Origin: an uncultured Bacteroidales bacterium
GTDB taxonomy: Bacteria > Bacteroidota > Bacteroidia > Bacteroidales > Muribaculaceae
Assembly (NCBI GenBank): GCA_900547755.1
Contig: URIC01000007.1
Coordinates: forward strand, 1-55,263
Direction of reading: 5' to 3'
DNA length: 55,263 nucleotides
Below, piece after piece: positions 15,104 to 22,383 of this stretch. Both the position numbers and the translations under genes were made by a program. Position 1 is the stretch's first letter, and every line of letters begins with the position of its first letter. Under the pieces are notes generated by a model. The model was not told where the DNA came from. It searched no databases and worked only from the letters and a program-made list of their open reading frames with translations.

Positions 15104-16332
15104 AAGCGGTAGCCACCCTGGGCGCCGAAAGTGATGACGGCGTTGACGAAGTTGGTGCGGGAGCTGTCGTACCAGTGCATGTCCACGCCGAAGAATGCGC
15201 CGGCGAATATAGCCCCGGAGTTGAAGACAAACGAAGTGGTGCCTTTGGCATTGAACGAGAACAGTTCCCGGCTTCCGCCTACGGTCTGCGGCATACAGTG
15301 CTTCAGACCCATGTTGGGGAGCGCGGTGATATTCCACAGCCAGTGCTTGCCGAGTACCCAGTTATAGCCGTATCCGAGCATCAGGCAGTAGTCGTTGTAG
15401 GTGAAATTGTACTCTTTCTTTATTCCTTTCGGGTAATATGCAAGCAGCGCCTGGGGCAGCTGTCGGAAGTCGATGTTGATATATTGGTGAGAGAGGGCTA
15501 TTCCCAGAAGCAGAGAGCCCTGGCTGCGTTTCTGATACTTGGAGAAGTCGTAAGCCGCGCCGTGACTGTAGCGCTTGTGGTTGAAGAAGTATATTAAGTC
15601 CAGCCCGAAATTACGAAGCTGCAGGCCGGGGAAATCCATTTTAATCAGTCGGCGTCCCTTGTCGTTGCGGTACTCTCCGAAACGGCGTATCACAGTTCCG
15701 TCCTTGTTGGTGTTGTAGTATATTTCAGCCCTGAACAGAGATGTCGTGAAACTGAACGTCCAGCGTTTCTGCCTGGCGGGCAGATGTGATATGAGGCGGT
15801 TGAGGTTGGCCTCGTAGCCCACGCTCACGGCCATGAACGAGACGTACGGACCCACATTGGAGTAGACGTTGGAGAGCATGTGGATGTCGGTTTTCCCCAT
15901 CGTCATTATGTAGGAGTCGGTCCAGTTGCTTACCTTGACCATCGCTTTCCATTTCGTGCCGGTGCCTACCACATATCGGGGGTCGTAGGTGTTGAAGAAG
16001 CTGTCTCCCCAGTTGTACACTTTCACGCAGAAGCCGGCGAAGCCGGGATAGATGACCGTAGTGTCCTTGATATCGTAGGTGTGGGATTTGATGCGGTTCA
16101 GCCACCAGTCGGGAGAGTCCTTGCGGTCGGTGTACACCGGCGGATTCCAGGAAGAGGCACGCAGTGATTCGGGTACAAGGGTGCGTACGGTATCCGGTTC
16201 GGAGCATACCGCAGTGTCCGTACAGATAAGGCTGTCCGGAGGCGTATATGTCATAGCGCCCCGTATCGGCGTCCATAAGGCGAACAGTGATACGAGGGCT
16301 ATAAGAGAGGGTAAGACCCTGAGGATTTTCAT
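15100..16332 (-). CDS. DUF4421 outer-membrane beta-barrel protein
   Basis: 410 residues. A signal peptide (about 1-26) is followed by a 60-residue linker and a long region of alternating beta strands rich in Tyr, Trp and Phe. It includes the family's typical openings, YPGFAGFCVKVYNWGD and SFFNTYDPRYV, and ends in an aromatic residue (GGYRF), as barrels do. I recognise it as DUF4421, a Bacteroidetes outer-membrane family of unknown function. Its start is next to the DUF2007 gene stop (directly adjoining at 16333), so the two are co-transcribed, probably with mltG upstream. Confidence 0.8.
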   Translation of the reverse strand: MKILRVLPSLIALVSLFALWTPIRGAMTYTPPDSLICTDTAVCSEPDTVRTLVPESLRASSWNPPVYTDRKDSPDWWLNRIKSHTYDIKDTTVIYPGFAGFCVKVYNWGDSFFNTYDPRYVVGTGTKWKAMVKVSNWTDSYIMTMGKTDIHMLSNVYSNVGPYVSFMAVSVGYEANLNRLISHLPARQKRWTFSFTTSLFRAEIYYNTNKDGTVIRRFGEYRNDKGRRLIKMDFPGLQLRNFGLDLIYFFNHKRYSHGAAYDFSKYQKRSQGSLLLGIALSHQYINIDFRQLPQALLAYYPKGIKKEYNFTYNDYCLMLGYGYNWVLGKHWLWNITALPNMGLKHCMPQTVGGSRELFSFNAKGTTSFVFNSGAIFAGAFFGVDMHWYDSSRTNFVNAVITFGAQGGYRF

Positions 16333-16530
16333 TTATCTGAGCATGGTGAGAGCCTCATCGTACAGGGAGTCTTCTACAAAAAGCTCAATCTTGGATATGC
16401 CGGCGTCAGGAGCCGGAAAGAGGTCGGTGAGCGAGTTGTAGACTATGACGGTGGGGATGCCGTTGTCGGCCAACATTCCCTTGTCAATATAGGCTTTTGT
16501 CTCGTTGGAGTAAGTCTTAAGCAGCTTCAT
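16333..16530 (-). CDS. DUF2007 small protein
   Basis: 65 residues. The pattern fits DUF2007: an N-terminal KLLKTYSNETKAYIDKGMLADNGIPTVIV core and then KIELFVEDSLYDEALTML. This is a small ferredoxin-like fold described as a putative signalling or metal-binding protein. No transmembrane helix. It sits between mltG (73 nt upstream) and the DUF4421 barrel gene (no gap), so probably in one transcript. Function unknown. Confidence 0.8.
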   Translation of the reverse strand: MKLLKTYSNETKAYIDKGMLADNGIPTVIVYNSLTDLFPAPDAGISKIELFVEDSLYDEALTMLR

Positions 16531-16603
16531 GGCGTTAAAATTTAGAATTGTTTGTATTATTTCAACGCTAAATGATGCCGTATTGTTTATTTTTAACAGC
16601 CTC

Positions 16604-17764
16604 TCAATCTGGGTCGTCGTCAGCCGGCCGGAGAGTGATGCCTTTGCGGTCCAGTTCCCGGGTATAGCGTTTCACGTTTTCTTTGTGTTCCTCGAATGTG
16701 ACCGCGAAATTGTGTGACCCGTTCAGGCTTTCGTCCGCGCACATATACAGGTAATTGTTGGGACGCGAGGTAAGGATGGCATCGATAGTGGCGGTGGAGG
16801 TGACACGTATCGGACCGGGAGGAAGGCCCTCGTGCATATATGTGTTGTAGGGAGAGGGGTTTCGGAGCATATCGCCTCCCACACGGGTAATGCCGAAGTC
16901 CCCGGTGGCGTATATTACCGTGGGGTCGGATTGCAGTTTCATATTTTTTTCCAGGCGGTTTATGTAGAGACGCCCGATGGTGCCTTTCTCGCCGGCCATG
17001 TTGGTCTCGGCATCCACAATCGAGGCGAGTACGACTACCTCGCGGGGGAGCAGATGCAGGCTCTCGGCGCTATCTATCCTGTTGTAGTTCCAGAACTTCT
17101 TGTAGTTCTGATTCATGGCCTCTATCACCTCTTCGGGGGTCACGGTCCAGTAGAACTCGTAAGTGTCTTCAAGGAATAAAGTGAGGGCATGGTCGGTATC
17201 GGTATTGTACTTGTTGAAATTCCTGGAGTCCTTGAGGGCCTTGAGGAAATCCTCTTCCGAGAACTCGTACTTGGATGCGAAAAGGTGTGCCACGTCTTCA
17301 GCGGTACGCTGTCCGTTGACGGTCACTGAAATACCGGTCTGTCCGCCCCTGGCGAGCTGACGGGCGGCGCGGAAAGGGGTCATGCCGGCTTCTATCTCGA
17401 AGGCGCCGTGGCGCGGACCGAGTGTCTTGTCGGATACGATGGTATAGGCGCGGCGGGTGTCTGTCGCATATTCCGCACCCAGATATTTGGCTATGGAGTC
17501 CTCCATTTGCTGCATTGTGGCGTGGGCGGGAATACGTATCAGGGTGTTGTGCTGCGCCGTCTTGTTGAGCATGGGGAAGACGAGGATAAACGCAGCGATA
17601 ATCATCACTGCGGCCACGGCGATGGCTGTCCAAAGAAACAATCTGTTTATCTTTGAGCGATTCCTTTTGGGCGAGGGGCCGTTGCCGGTTTCGGAGTTGT
17701 CCGAGGACCCGAAATGTCTGTTCTGAGCTTTGCCCGGGTCGGCGCAATATCTGCTTAAGTTCAT
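16604..17764 (-). CDS. mltG: Endolytic murein transglycosylase MltG
   Basis: 386 residues. MltG cuts nascent glycan strands in the periplasm and sets their length. A cytoplasmic N-terminus (about 1-40, basic) leads to one membrane helix (about 42-64), a LysM-like middle domain, then the YceG catalytic core. The core has ASIVDAET with the catalytic glutamate at E253, LQSDPTVIYATGD, NPSPYNTYMHEGLPPGPI, and NFAVTFEEH near the end. The length is normal. The promoter at 17843-17874 gives a leader of about 70 nt and supports the start at 17764. Confidence 0.93.
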   Translation of the reverse strand: MNLSRYCADPGKAQNRHFGSSDNSETGNGPSPKRNRSKINRLFLWTAIAVAAVMIIAAFILVFPMLNKTAQHNTLIRIPAHATMQQMEDSIAKYLGAEYATDTRRAYTIVSDKTLGPRHGAFEIEAGMTPFRAARQLARGGQTGISVTVNGQRTAEDVAHLFASKYEFSEEDFLKALKDSRNFNKYNTDTDHALTLFLEDTYEFYWTVTPEEVIEAMNQNYKKFWNYNRIDSAESLHLLPREVVVLASIVDAETNMAGEKGTIGRLYINRLEKNMKLQSDPTVIYATGDFGITRVGGDMLRNPSPYNTYMHEGLPPGPIRVTSTATIDAILTSRPNNYLYMCADESLNGSHNFAVTFEEHKENVKRYTRELDRKGITLRPADDDPD

Positions 17765-17842
17765 AGTAGGTTTCAGTCTTGGCAGAGTTAGAGTAGTTCT
17801 TTAGAATACACTCTTACATCGTCTGTTAAAAAAAGGTGAGGA

Positions 17843-17874
17843 CAAAGATAGTCAAATTTTAACATTTGCCCAAA
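17843..17874 (-). promoter_or_regulatory. mltG promoter
   Basis: On the minus strand, TTTG (17874-17871), a 20-nt gap and TATCTTTG (17850-17843) match the consensus. It drives mltG and probably the DUF2007 and DUF4421 genes. Confidence 0.7.
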
Positions 17875-17973
17875 ATAAATGATAAAAACTGTATCTTTTT
17901 TAATCTGTTTTCAGTTGATGTTTTTTTCGGACGGATGCCATTCTTTAATCTAATGCGCTTATTTATAGCAAAA

Positions 17974-18006
17974 TATAAAGGTCCGGCGTTTTTGAAGTGC
18001 CGGGCC
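17974..18006 (-). terminator. Terminator of the PepSY-like gene
   Basis: On the minus strand GGCCCGGC (18006-17999) pairs with GCCGGACC (17987-17980), with one G-U pair. TTTATATTTTG follows. It lies about 50 nt after the stop at 18058. Together with the mltG promoter it accounts for the 293-nt gap 17765-18057. Confidence 0.65.
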
Positions 18007-18057
18007 CTGTATTATCAGCGGGAAAGGCTGTGTCGTCGGTTTATACCGCAGTGCTTC

Positions 18058-18633
18058 TCAGTGACACTTGCCGCCTTTGTCTTTAAAGGCTTTGGATTTG
18101 TAGCCTTTGCCGCACTTGGCCTTCAGTACCGAACCGTCGGCCTTGCTGACATTGGCTTTGCCATGTCCGGATTGACCGGCGACATACTCCACCAGGTAGC
18201 CTTCCGGAGTTAAGGTCACTTCCTCCACATAGTCTATGACTCCTCCGTTCCGCAGGGTGTCGCTGCCAAGGGTGGTGAGCACTACATCTTCAGGCATGAT
18301 AGCTGTCAGAGAGCTACTGGGAAGCGTCGCGCCATCCGGAGCTTCTATCTGAAGCCATTGACCATCGTAGTTGAATGTCACCTCGCTGCCGTCCGTCATG
18401 GTCACTTCGTACTCGCGGTCGGCGAAATCGTTCTCGACCTTGGCTACTGCGGTCTCGGGGAACAGGTCGTGGATAAAAGTCTGTGCATTCCGGGGCAGAG
18501 CGTCGAAATCAGCGCTGCCGCTCATGGCCGGGCCGACACCCGATGGGAGGACCGGAGCCTGTCTTTGTGTCTGAGCCATAGCCGGCATAAGGGCCATGAC
18601 TCCTGAAATGAATGTTATAAGAATCTTTTTCAT
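18058..18633 (-). CDS. Secreted PepSY-like (DUF2874) protein
   Basis: 191 residues from the ATG at 18633 (MKKILITF). An open frame runs 32 codons further upstream but has no signal-peptide-like start. A signal peptide (about 1-20, AMA before Q) is followed by two PepSY-like units. The first has LPRNAQTFIHDLFPETAVAKVENDF, EYEVTMTDGSEVTFNYDGQWLQIE; the second has EEVTLTPEGYLVEYV. This family in Bacteroidetes is periplasmic, with unknown ligands and a fold like beta-lactamase inhibitor protein. The C-terminus is Lys/Gly-rich and ends in KCH. No partner gene is obvious. Confidence 0.78.
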   Translation of the reverse strand: MKKILITFISGVMALMPAMAQTQRQAPVLPSGVGPAMSGSADFDALPRNAQTFIHDLFPETAVAKVENDFADREYEVTMTDGSEVTFNYDGQWLQIEAPDGATLPSSSLTAIMPEDVVLTTLGSDTLRNGGVIDYVEEVTLTPEGYLVEYVAGQSGHGKANVSKADGSVLKAKCGKGYKSKAFKDKGGKCH

Positions 18634-18747
18634 AGTCGTTAAATCAAGTGTTGTCGGATATCCTTGAATACTTGTACTTATAACACAGGCAAGGATGCCG
18701 AAGTTGACATCCTTAACTTTATTTTGCAATTCCGGGAGACCGGTGTA

Positions 18748-20415
18748 TCAGTAGTGGAATGACGAGCCACCCAGGAACTCGCGCAGCAGCGAGGTGGAGG
18801 GTATCTGGTCGCTGCGCAAGGGGGAGAAGTAGCTCAGGAAGCGCAGCAGACGGGTAGCCTCGGAGTATTGTTCGCAGTCGTGGGGCACACTGCGTAGCAG
18901 AGGCTCGGCATATTCCTTAAGTACCGCCGGCTCAAACAGCAGCGACGAATTGAAGGTAGCGTCGGCGTTCTCCTGGAAAGGGAAAATCCACATCTCCTCG
19001 CCCCGTCGCACGGAGGCCCACCGCTTAAGCGTGTCAAGAGCGCTGGTGTGGCGATACTTGTGGTCGCGCACCAGGCGGCGGAGCAGACGTGTGTCGGTGG
19101 TGGGAATCCAGTTGTGGTCATCGATGGCCAGTGTGGTGAGGGCCGAGACATAAACCTTGAATATATTCTCCTCGGGCACATCTGGAGTGAGGCCGGGATT
19201 GAGTCCGTGTATACCTTCTATGAGCAGCACATCGTCTTTGTCCAGACGCATGGGGCGCTTTTTCTCTATGCGGGCGCCGAGTTCAAAGCTGTATGTGGGC
19301 AGGTTCACCTCCTCGCCGGCTAACAAAGCGTTCAGCTGCCTGTTGAGCAGAGGAAGGTCCAGAGCGTAGAGACTCTCGAAGTCATATCCTCCGGTCACGG
19401 GGTCCAGAGGGGTGACGTCACGGTTCACGAAATAGTCGTCCAGGGAAATCATCTTGGGCTTCATCAGGTTGGCCATCAGATGGATGGACAGTCGCTTGCA
19501 GGTGGTGGTCTTGCCGGAGGAGGAAGGGCCGGCCAGGAGCACTACCTTGGCCCGGCTGTTCACTATCCGCTTGGCTATCAGAGAAAGTTCGTTGGCATGC
19601 AGTGTCTCGGCCAGATTGATTAGCATATTGCTGCGGTTCTGGGCTATGGCCTCGTTGAGTTGTCCTACGTTGCCTACCCCTATCACATGGTTGAACCGCT
19701 GGTAGTCGGTGAAGGCGGCGAGCATTTTCTTCTGCTCTGTCGGCGTGGCCGGTTCCTGCACATCCCGGCCGGGAGGCAGCAGGAGCATACCCTCGGCGTA
19801 TGGAATGAGGTCGAACACTTTCAGGACCGAGGTATTTGGCGCGAGGGGACCGTAATAGGAGTCCGCCAGAGTGTCTAAGGTGTAATAGGTGGTGTAGAGC
19901 TCGTGGGTGGTCTCCAGGAGCTGCACCTTGGAGTCCAGACGTTGTACACGGAACAGCTCCACCACATCCTTTGTAAGGCGCTCGTGGCGCTCTATGGGAA
20001 GCCGGCGCTCCACCAGTCTCAGCATCTCCTCCTTTATGGCCGTGACGTCAGGCGAGAGGGTCTGTTCCGGACTGTCATGAGGATGCAGACGGCAGTAGTA
20101 GCCCCGGCTCACGGAGTGTTCTATACGCAGCGCGGCCTCAGGGCACACATTGCTGACGGCTTTGTAGAGCATAAAGCAGAGCGAGCGTACATATACCCTG
20201 CGGGATGAGGGATGCCCGGGAGGCAGAAATTCTATCTGTTTGGGCATGAACACCTGGAAGGACATGGCCTCGGTGCGGTTGTTTACCCTGGCGCATATCG
20301 GGCTGAAGGGGATTTGCTCTCTTATGCGGACAAGGATGTCGGAAAGGGTGTCGCCTCCGTCTATTCTCAGATATTCGGAGGTGTTCACACAGTAGATTTT
20401 TATATGCTTTGACAT
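18748..20415 (-). CDS. Nucleoside kinase (uridine kinase-like) with N-terminal TGS-like/ThrRS-like region
   Basis: 555 residues. The C-terminal half is a uridine kinase-type P-loop domain: VVLLAGPSSSGKTTTCKRL (about residue 290), then MISLDDYFVNRD and DVLLIEGIHGLNPGLT. The N-terminal ~280 residues resemble the TGS and second additional domains of threonyl-tRNA synthetase (IKIYCVNTSEYLRIDGGDTL at the start). This fusion is a standard Bacteroidetes/Firmicutes protein usually annotated 'nucleoside kinase'. Its likely reaction is phosphorylation of uridine or cytidine, but the exact substrate is not shown by the sequence. mrp lies 29 nt upstream on the same strand, so they are probably one operon with trmB. 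Confidence 0.88.
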   Translation of the reverse strand: MSKHIKIYCVNTSEYLRIDGGDTLSDILVRIREQIPFSPICARVNNRTEAMSFQVFMPKQIEFLPPGHPSSRRVYVRSLCFMLYKAVSNVCPEAALRIEHSVSRGYYCRLHPHDSPEQTLSPDVTAIKEEMLRLVERRLPIERHERLTKDVVELFRVQRLDSKVQLLETTHELYTTYYTLDTLADSYYGPLAPNTSVLKVFDLIPYAEGMLLLPPGRDVQEPATPTEQKKMLAAFTDYQRFNHVIGVGNVGQLNEAIAQNRSNMLINLAETLHANELSLIAKRIVNSRAKVVLLAGPSSSGKTTTCKRLSIHLMANLMKPKMISLDDYFVNRDVTPLDPVTGGYDFESLYALDLPLLNRQLNALLAGEEVNLPTYSFELGARIEKKRPMRLDKDDVLLIEGIHGLNPGLTPDVPEENIFKVYVSALTTLAIDDHNWIPTTDTRLLRRLVRDHKYRHTSALDTLKRWASVRRGEEMWIFPFQENADATFNSSLLFEPAVLKEYAEPLLRSVPHDCEQYSEATRLLRFLSYFSPLRSDQIPSTSLLREFLGGSSFHY

Positions 20416-20444
20416 GGTAGGGGAGGCTGGTTGGCGGTCAGGTG

Positions 20445-21560
20445 TCAGTGAATCTCCACCTTGTGCGTGGGGGGCAGCTCGGCGTTACGGCGAGCCACGG
20501 CGTCGTCTACGGCATCGGCCATCTCCACGAAGGCTTCGGCGCGAGGACCCTCGGGCACGGAGGGGTCCGGCAACGCCGCCGGGATACCGCTGTCAGCCCT
20601 CTCGCATACGTTGGCCACGAGGGGTATCTGTGCCAGAAGAGGCACATTCATCTCTTCGGCCAGACGTGCCGCGCCTCCGTTGCCGAAGATGTAGTATTTC
20701 TCATCGGGATGAGGCTCGGGGGTGAACCAGGCCATGTTCTCGACTATGCCGAGCACTGGCACGTTGACCTTATCGTCGCGGAACATGGCTATTCCCTTGC
20801 GGGCATCGGCCAGAGCCACCTCCTGGGGTGTGCTTACCACCACCACTCCGTCTATGGCCAGGGTCTGCACCAGAGTCAGATGGATGTCTGAGGTGCCGGG
20901 TGGCATATCGATTACGAAGTAGTCCAGGTCTCCCCAGTTGGCGTCGGCTATGAGCTGGCGAAGGGCATTGGAAGCCATGGAGCCGCGCCAAAGCACCGGT
21001 TTGTCAGGGCTGACCATAAAGCCTATGGAGAGCATCTTGACCCCGAATTTCTCTACCGGGACAATGAGGTCGCGCTCCCCTACCCGCTCTATGTAAATCT
21101 GCTCCCCCTCCACGCCGAACATTTTGGGAACCGAGGGACCGAACAGGTCGGCGTCAAGGAGTCCTACTTTATAGCCTTTGGCCGCGAGAGCCACGGCCAG
21201 GTTGGCCGCAATGGTACTCTTGCCTACGCCTCCTTTGCCGGAGCTGACGCCGATAATGTTCTTGACGCCGGGCAGCAGAGGAGCCTCTTTCGGGGGCAAT
21301 TGTTTGCGTGTCTTCACGGCTATGTTGCCTTTTATCTCTATCTCGCCGGGCAGGGCGTGTTCCAATGCGGCTTCAGCCGAGCGTACCACCGACTTGATGA
21401 AGGGGTCCGTGGGCTTGTCGAAGATGAGCGAGAAGCTCACTTTCTTTCCGTCGATACGGATGTCGTCTTCCACCATTCCGGCCTCCACAAGATTCTTGCC
21501 GTTGCCGGGATAGCGCACCGTGCGCAATACGTCTGTTATGAGTGAGGGATATAATGCCAT
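20445..21560 (-). CDS. mrp: Mrp/NBP35-type iron-sulfur cluster carrier ATPase
   Basis: 371 residues. The N-terminal DUF59/MIP18-like domain (about 1-90) is followed by the deviant Walker A ATPase GVSSGKGGVGKSTIAANLAVAL, then GLLDADLFGPSVPKMFG, DYFVIDMPPGTSDIHLTL and a C-terminal part. Mrp proteins bind and deliver Fe-S clusters in the cytoplasm. The two-Cys motif typical of many Mrp proteins is not visible near 'VENMAWF', where C-x-x-C is usually found. Several Bacteroidetes members lack it, so cluster binding here is uncertain. trmB lies 27 nt upstream. Confidence 0.92.
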   Translation of the reverse strand: MALYPSLITDVLRTVRYPGNGKNLVEAGMVEDDIRIDGKKVSFSLIFDKPTDPFIKSVVRSAEAALEHALPGEIEIKGNIAVKTRKQLPPKEAPLLPGVKNIIGVSSGKGGVGKSTIAANLAVALAAKGYKVGLLDADLFGPSVPKMFGVEGEQIYIERVGERDLIVPVEKFGVKMLSIGFMVSPDKPVLWRGSMASNALRQLIADANWGDLDYFVIDMPPGTSDIHLTLVQTLAIDGVVVVSTPQEVALADARKGIAMFRDDKVNVPVLGIVENMAWFTPEPHPDEKYYIFGNGGAARLAEEMNVPLLAQIPLVANVCERADSGIPAALPDPSVPEGPRAEAFVEMADAVDDAVARRNAELPPTHKVEIH

Positions 21561-21587
21561 TTCGGATATATTGTTTTGTTGTTGTTG

Positions 21588-22364
21588 TCAGGTTGTCTTG
21601 AGTCCGGGGTCCCGCGCCAGGCCTCTTGGATAGGCGTGATAGTCGTCGCGCTCTATGTCCTCCTCCGCAGGGTTTTCCACCTCTCTGCCGGGGATAAGGC
21701 TGAAGCTCAGGAACTTGATTTGCTTGCCGCGTCCAAGCCACTGCTGTTCGTAGAAGGTGTGTATGTCGCGCACATATTCCGGCGTTTCCCGTCCGGCATC
21801 GGCCCCGTAAAGGTCTGCCGTGTCAAAATGTACGGGCAGGGAATTGTGGGCTGTCAGCCTTCGGGTGAAGGTGTGGAGGAACGGTGAGTCCGTCTTCAGG
21901 TGGATGCTTCCTCCGGGCTTGAGTACCCGGGAGTAGGAGTTCAGGAAACGGGCGGCGGTGAGCCTGCGGCGGGCATGCTGCATCTGCGGGTCCGGGAAGG
22001 TGACCCATATTTCACTCACCTCCCCGGGGGCGAAGAAAGCCTCCAGGTCCTCTATGCCGGCACGCAGGAAGGCGGCGTTATTTATCCCTTCGGTCTCCAC
22101 CTGTCGCGCGCCCGTGTAGATGCGTGCCCCTTTGATGTCTATGCCGATGAAGTTCTTATCCGGAAAACGCCTGGCGAGTCCTACTGTGTACTCCCCTTTG
22201 CCGCAGCCTAACTCCAGCACTATGGGATGGTCGTCACCGAAGAAGTCGTCGCCCCACCGGCCACGCAGCGGGAAACCCTCTTGCCGCAGACGTGCGAAGG
22301 GGTATTGCAGCACACAGCCGAAGTGTTCCATCTCTGCGAATTTTCGCAACTTGTTTTTTCCCAT
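21588..22364 (-). CDS. trmB: tRNA (guanine-N7-)-methyltransferase TrmB
   Basis: 258 residues. It methylates G46 of tRNA at N7 using S-adenosylmethionine. The SAM-binding motif LELGCGKGEYTVGLA (about 51-65) is followed by NFIGIDIKGARI, then EIWVTFPDPQMQHARRRL, the family's signature, and a C-terminal KTDSPFLHTFT segment. The length is in the normal range; the N-terminal KNKLRKFAEMEHF is typical of Bacteroidetes. It lies between GH31 (19 nt) and mrp (27 nt) on the same strand, so co-transcription is likely. Confidence 0.94.
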   Translation of the reverse strand: MGKNKLRKFAEMEHFGCVLQYPFARLRQEGFPLRGRWGDDFFGDDHPIVLELGCGKGEYTVGLARRFPDKNFIGIDIKGARIYTGARQVETEGINNAAFLRAGIEDLEAFFAPGEVSEIWVTFPDPQMQHARRRLTAARFLNSYSRVLKPGGSIHLKTDSPFLHTFTRRLTAHNSLPVHFDTADLYGADAGRETPEYVRDIHTFYEQQWLGRGKQIKFLSFSLIPGREVENPAEEDIERDDYHAYPRGLARDPGLKTT

Positions 22365-22383
22365 ATCTTTCAGGTATAAGTGG

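Noticed and set aside
18691..18714. Inverted repeat AAGGATG/CATCCTT as terminator of the nucleoside kinase gene
   Set aside because: Only 7 bp with a 10-nt loop and no T-run on the minus strand, so termination is not supported.
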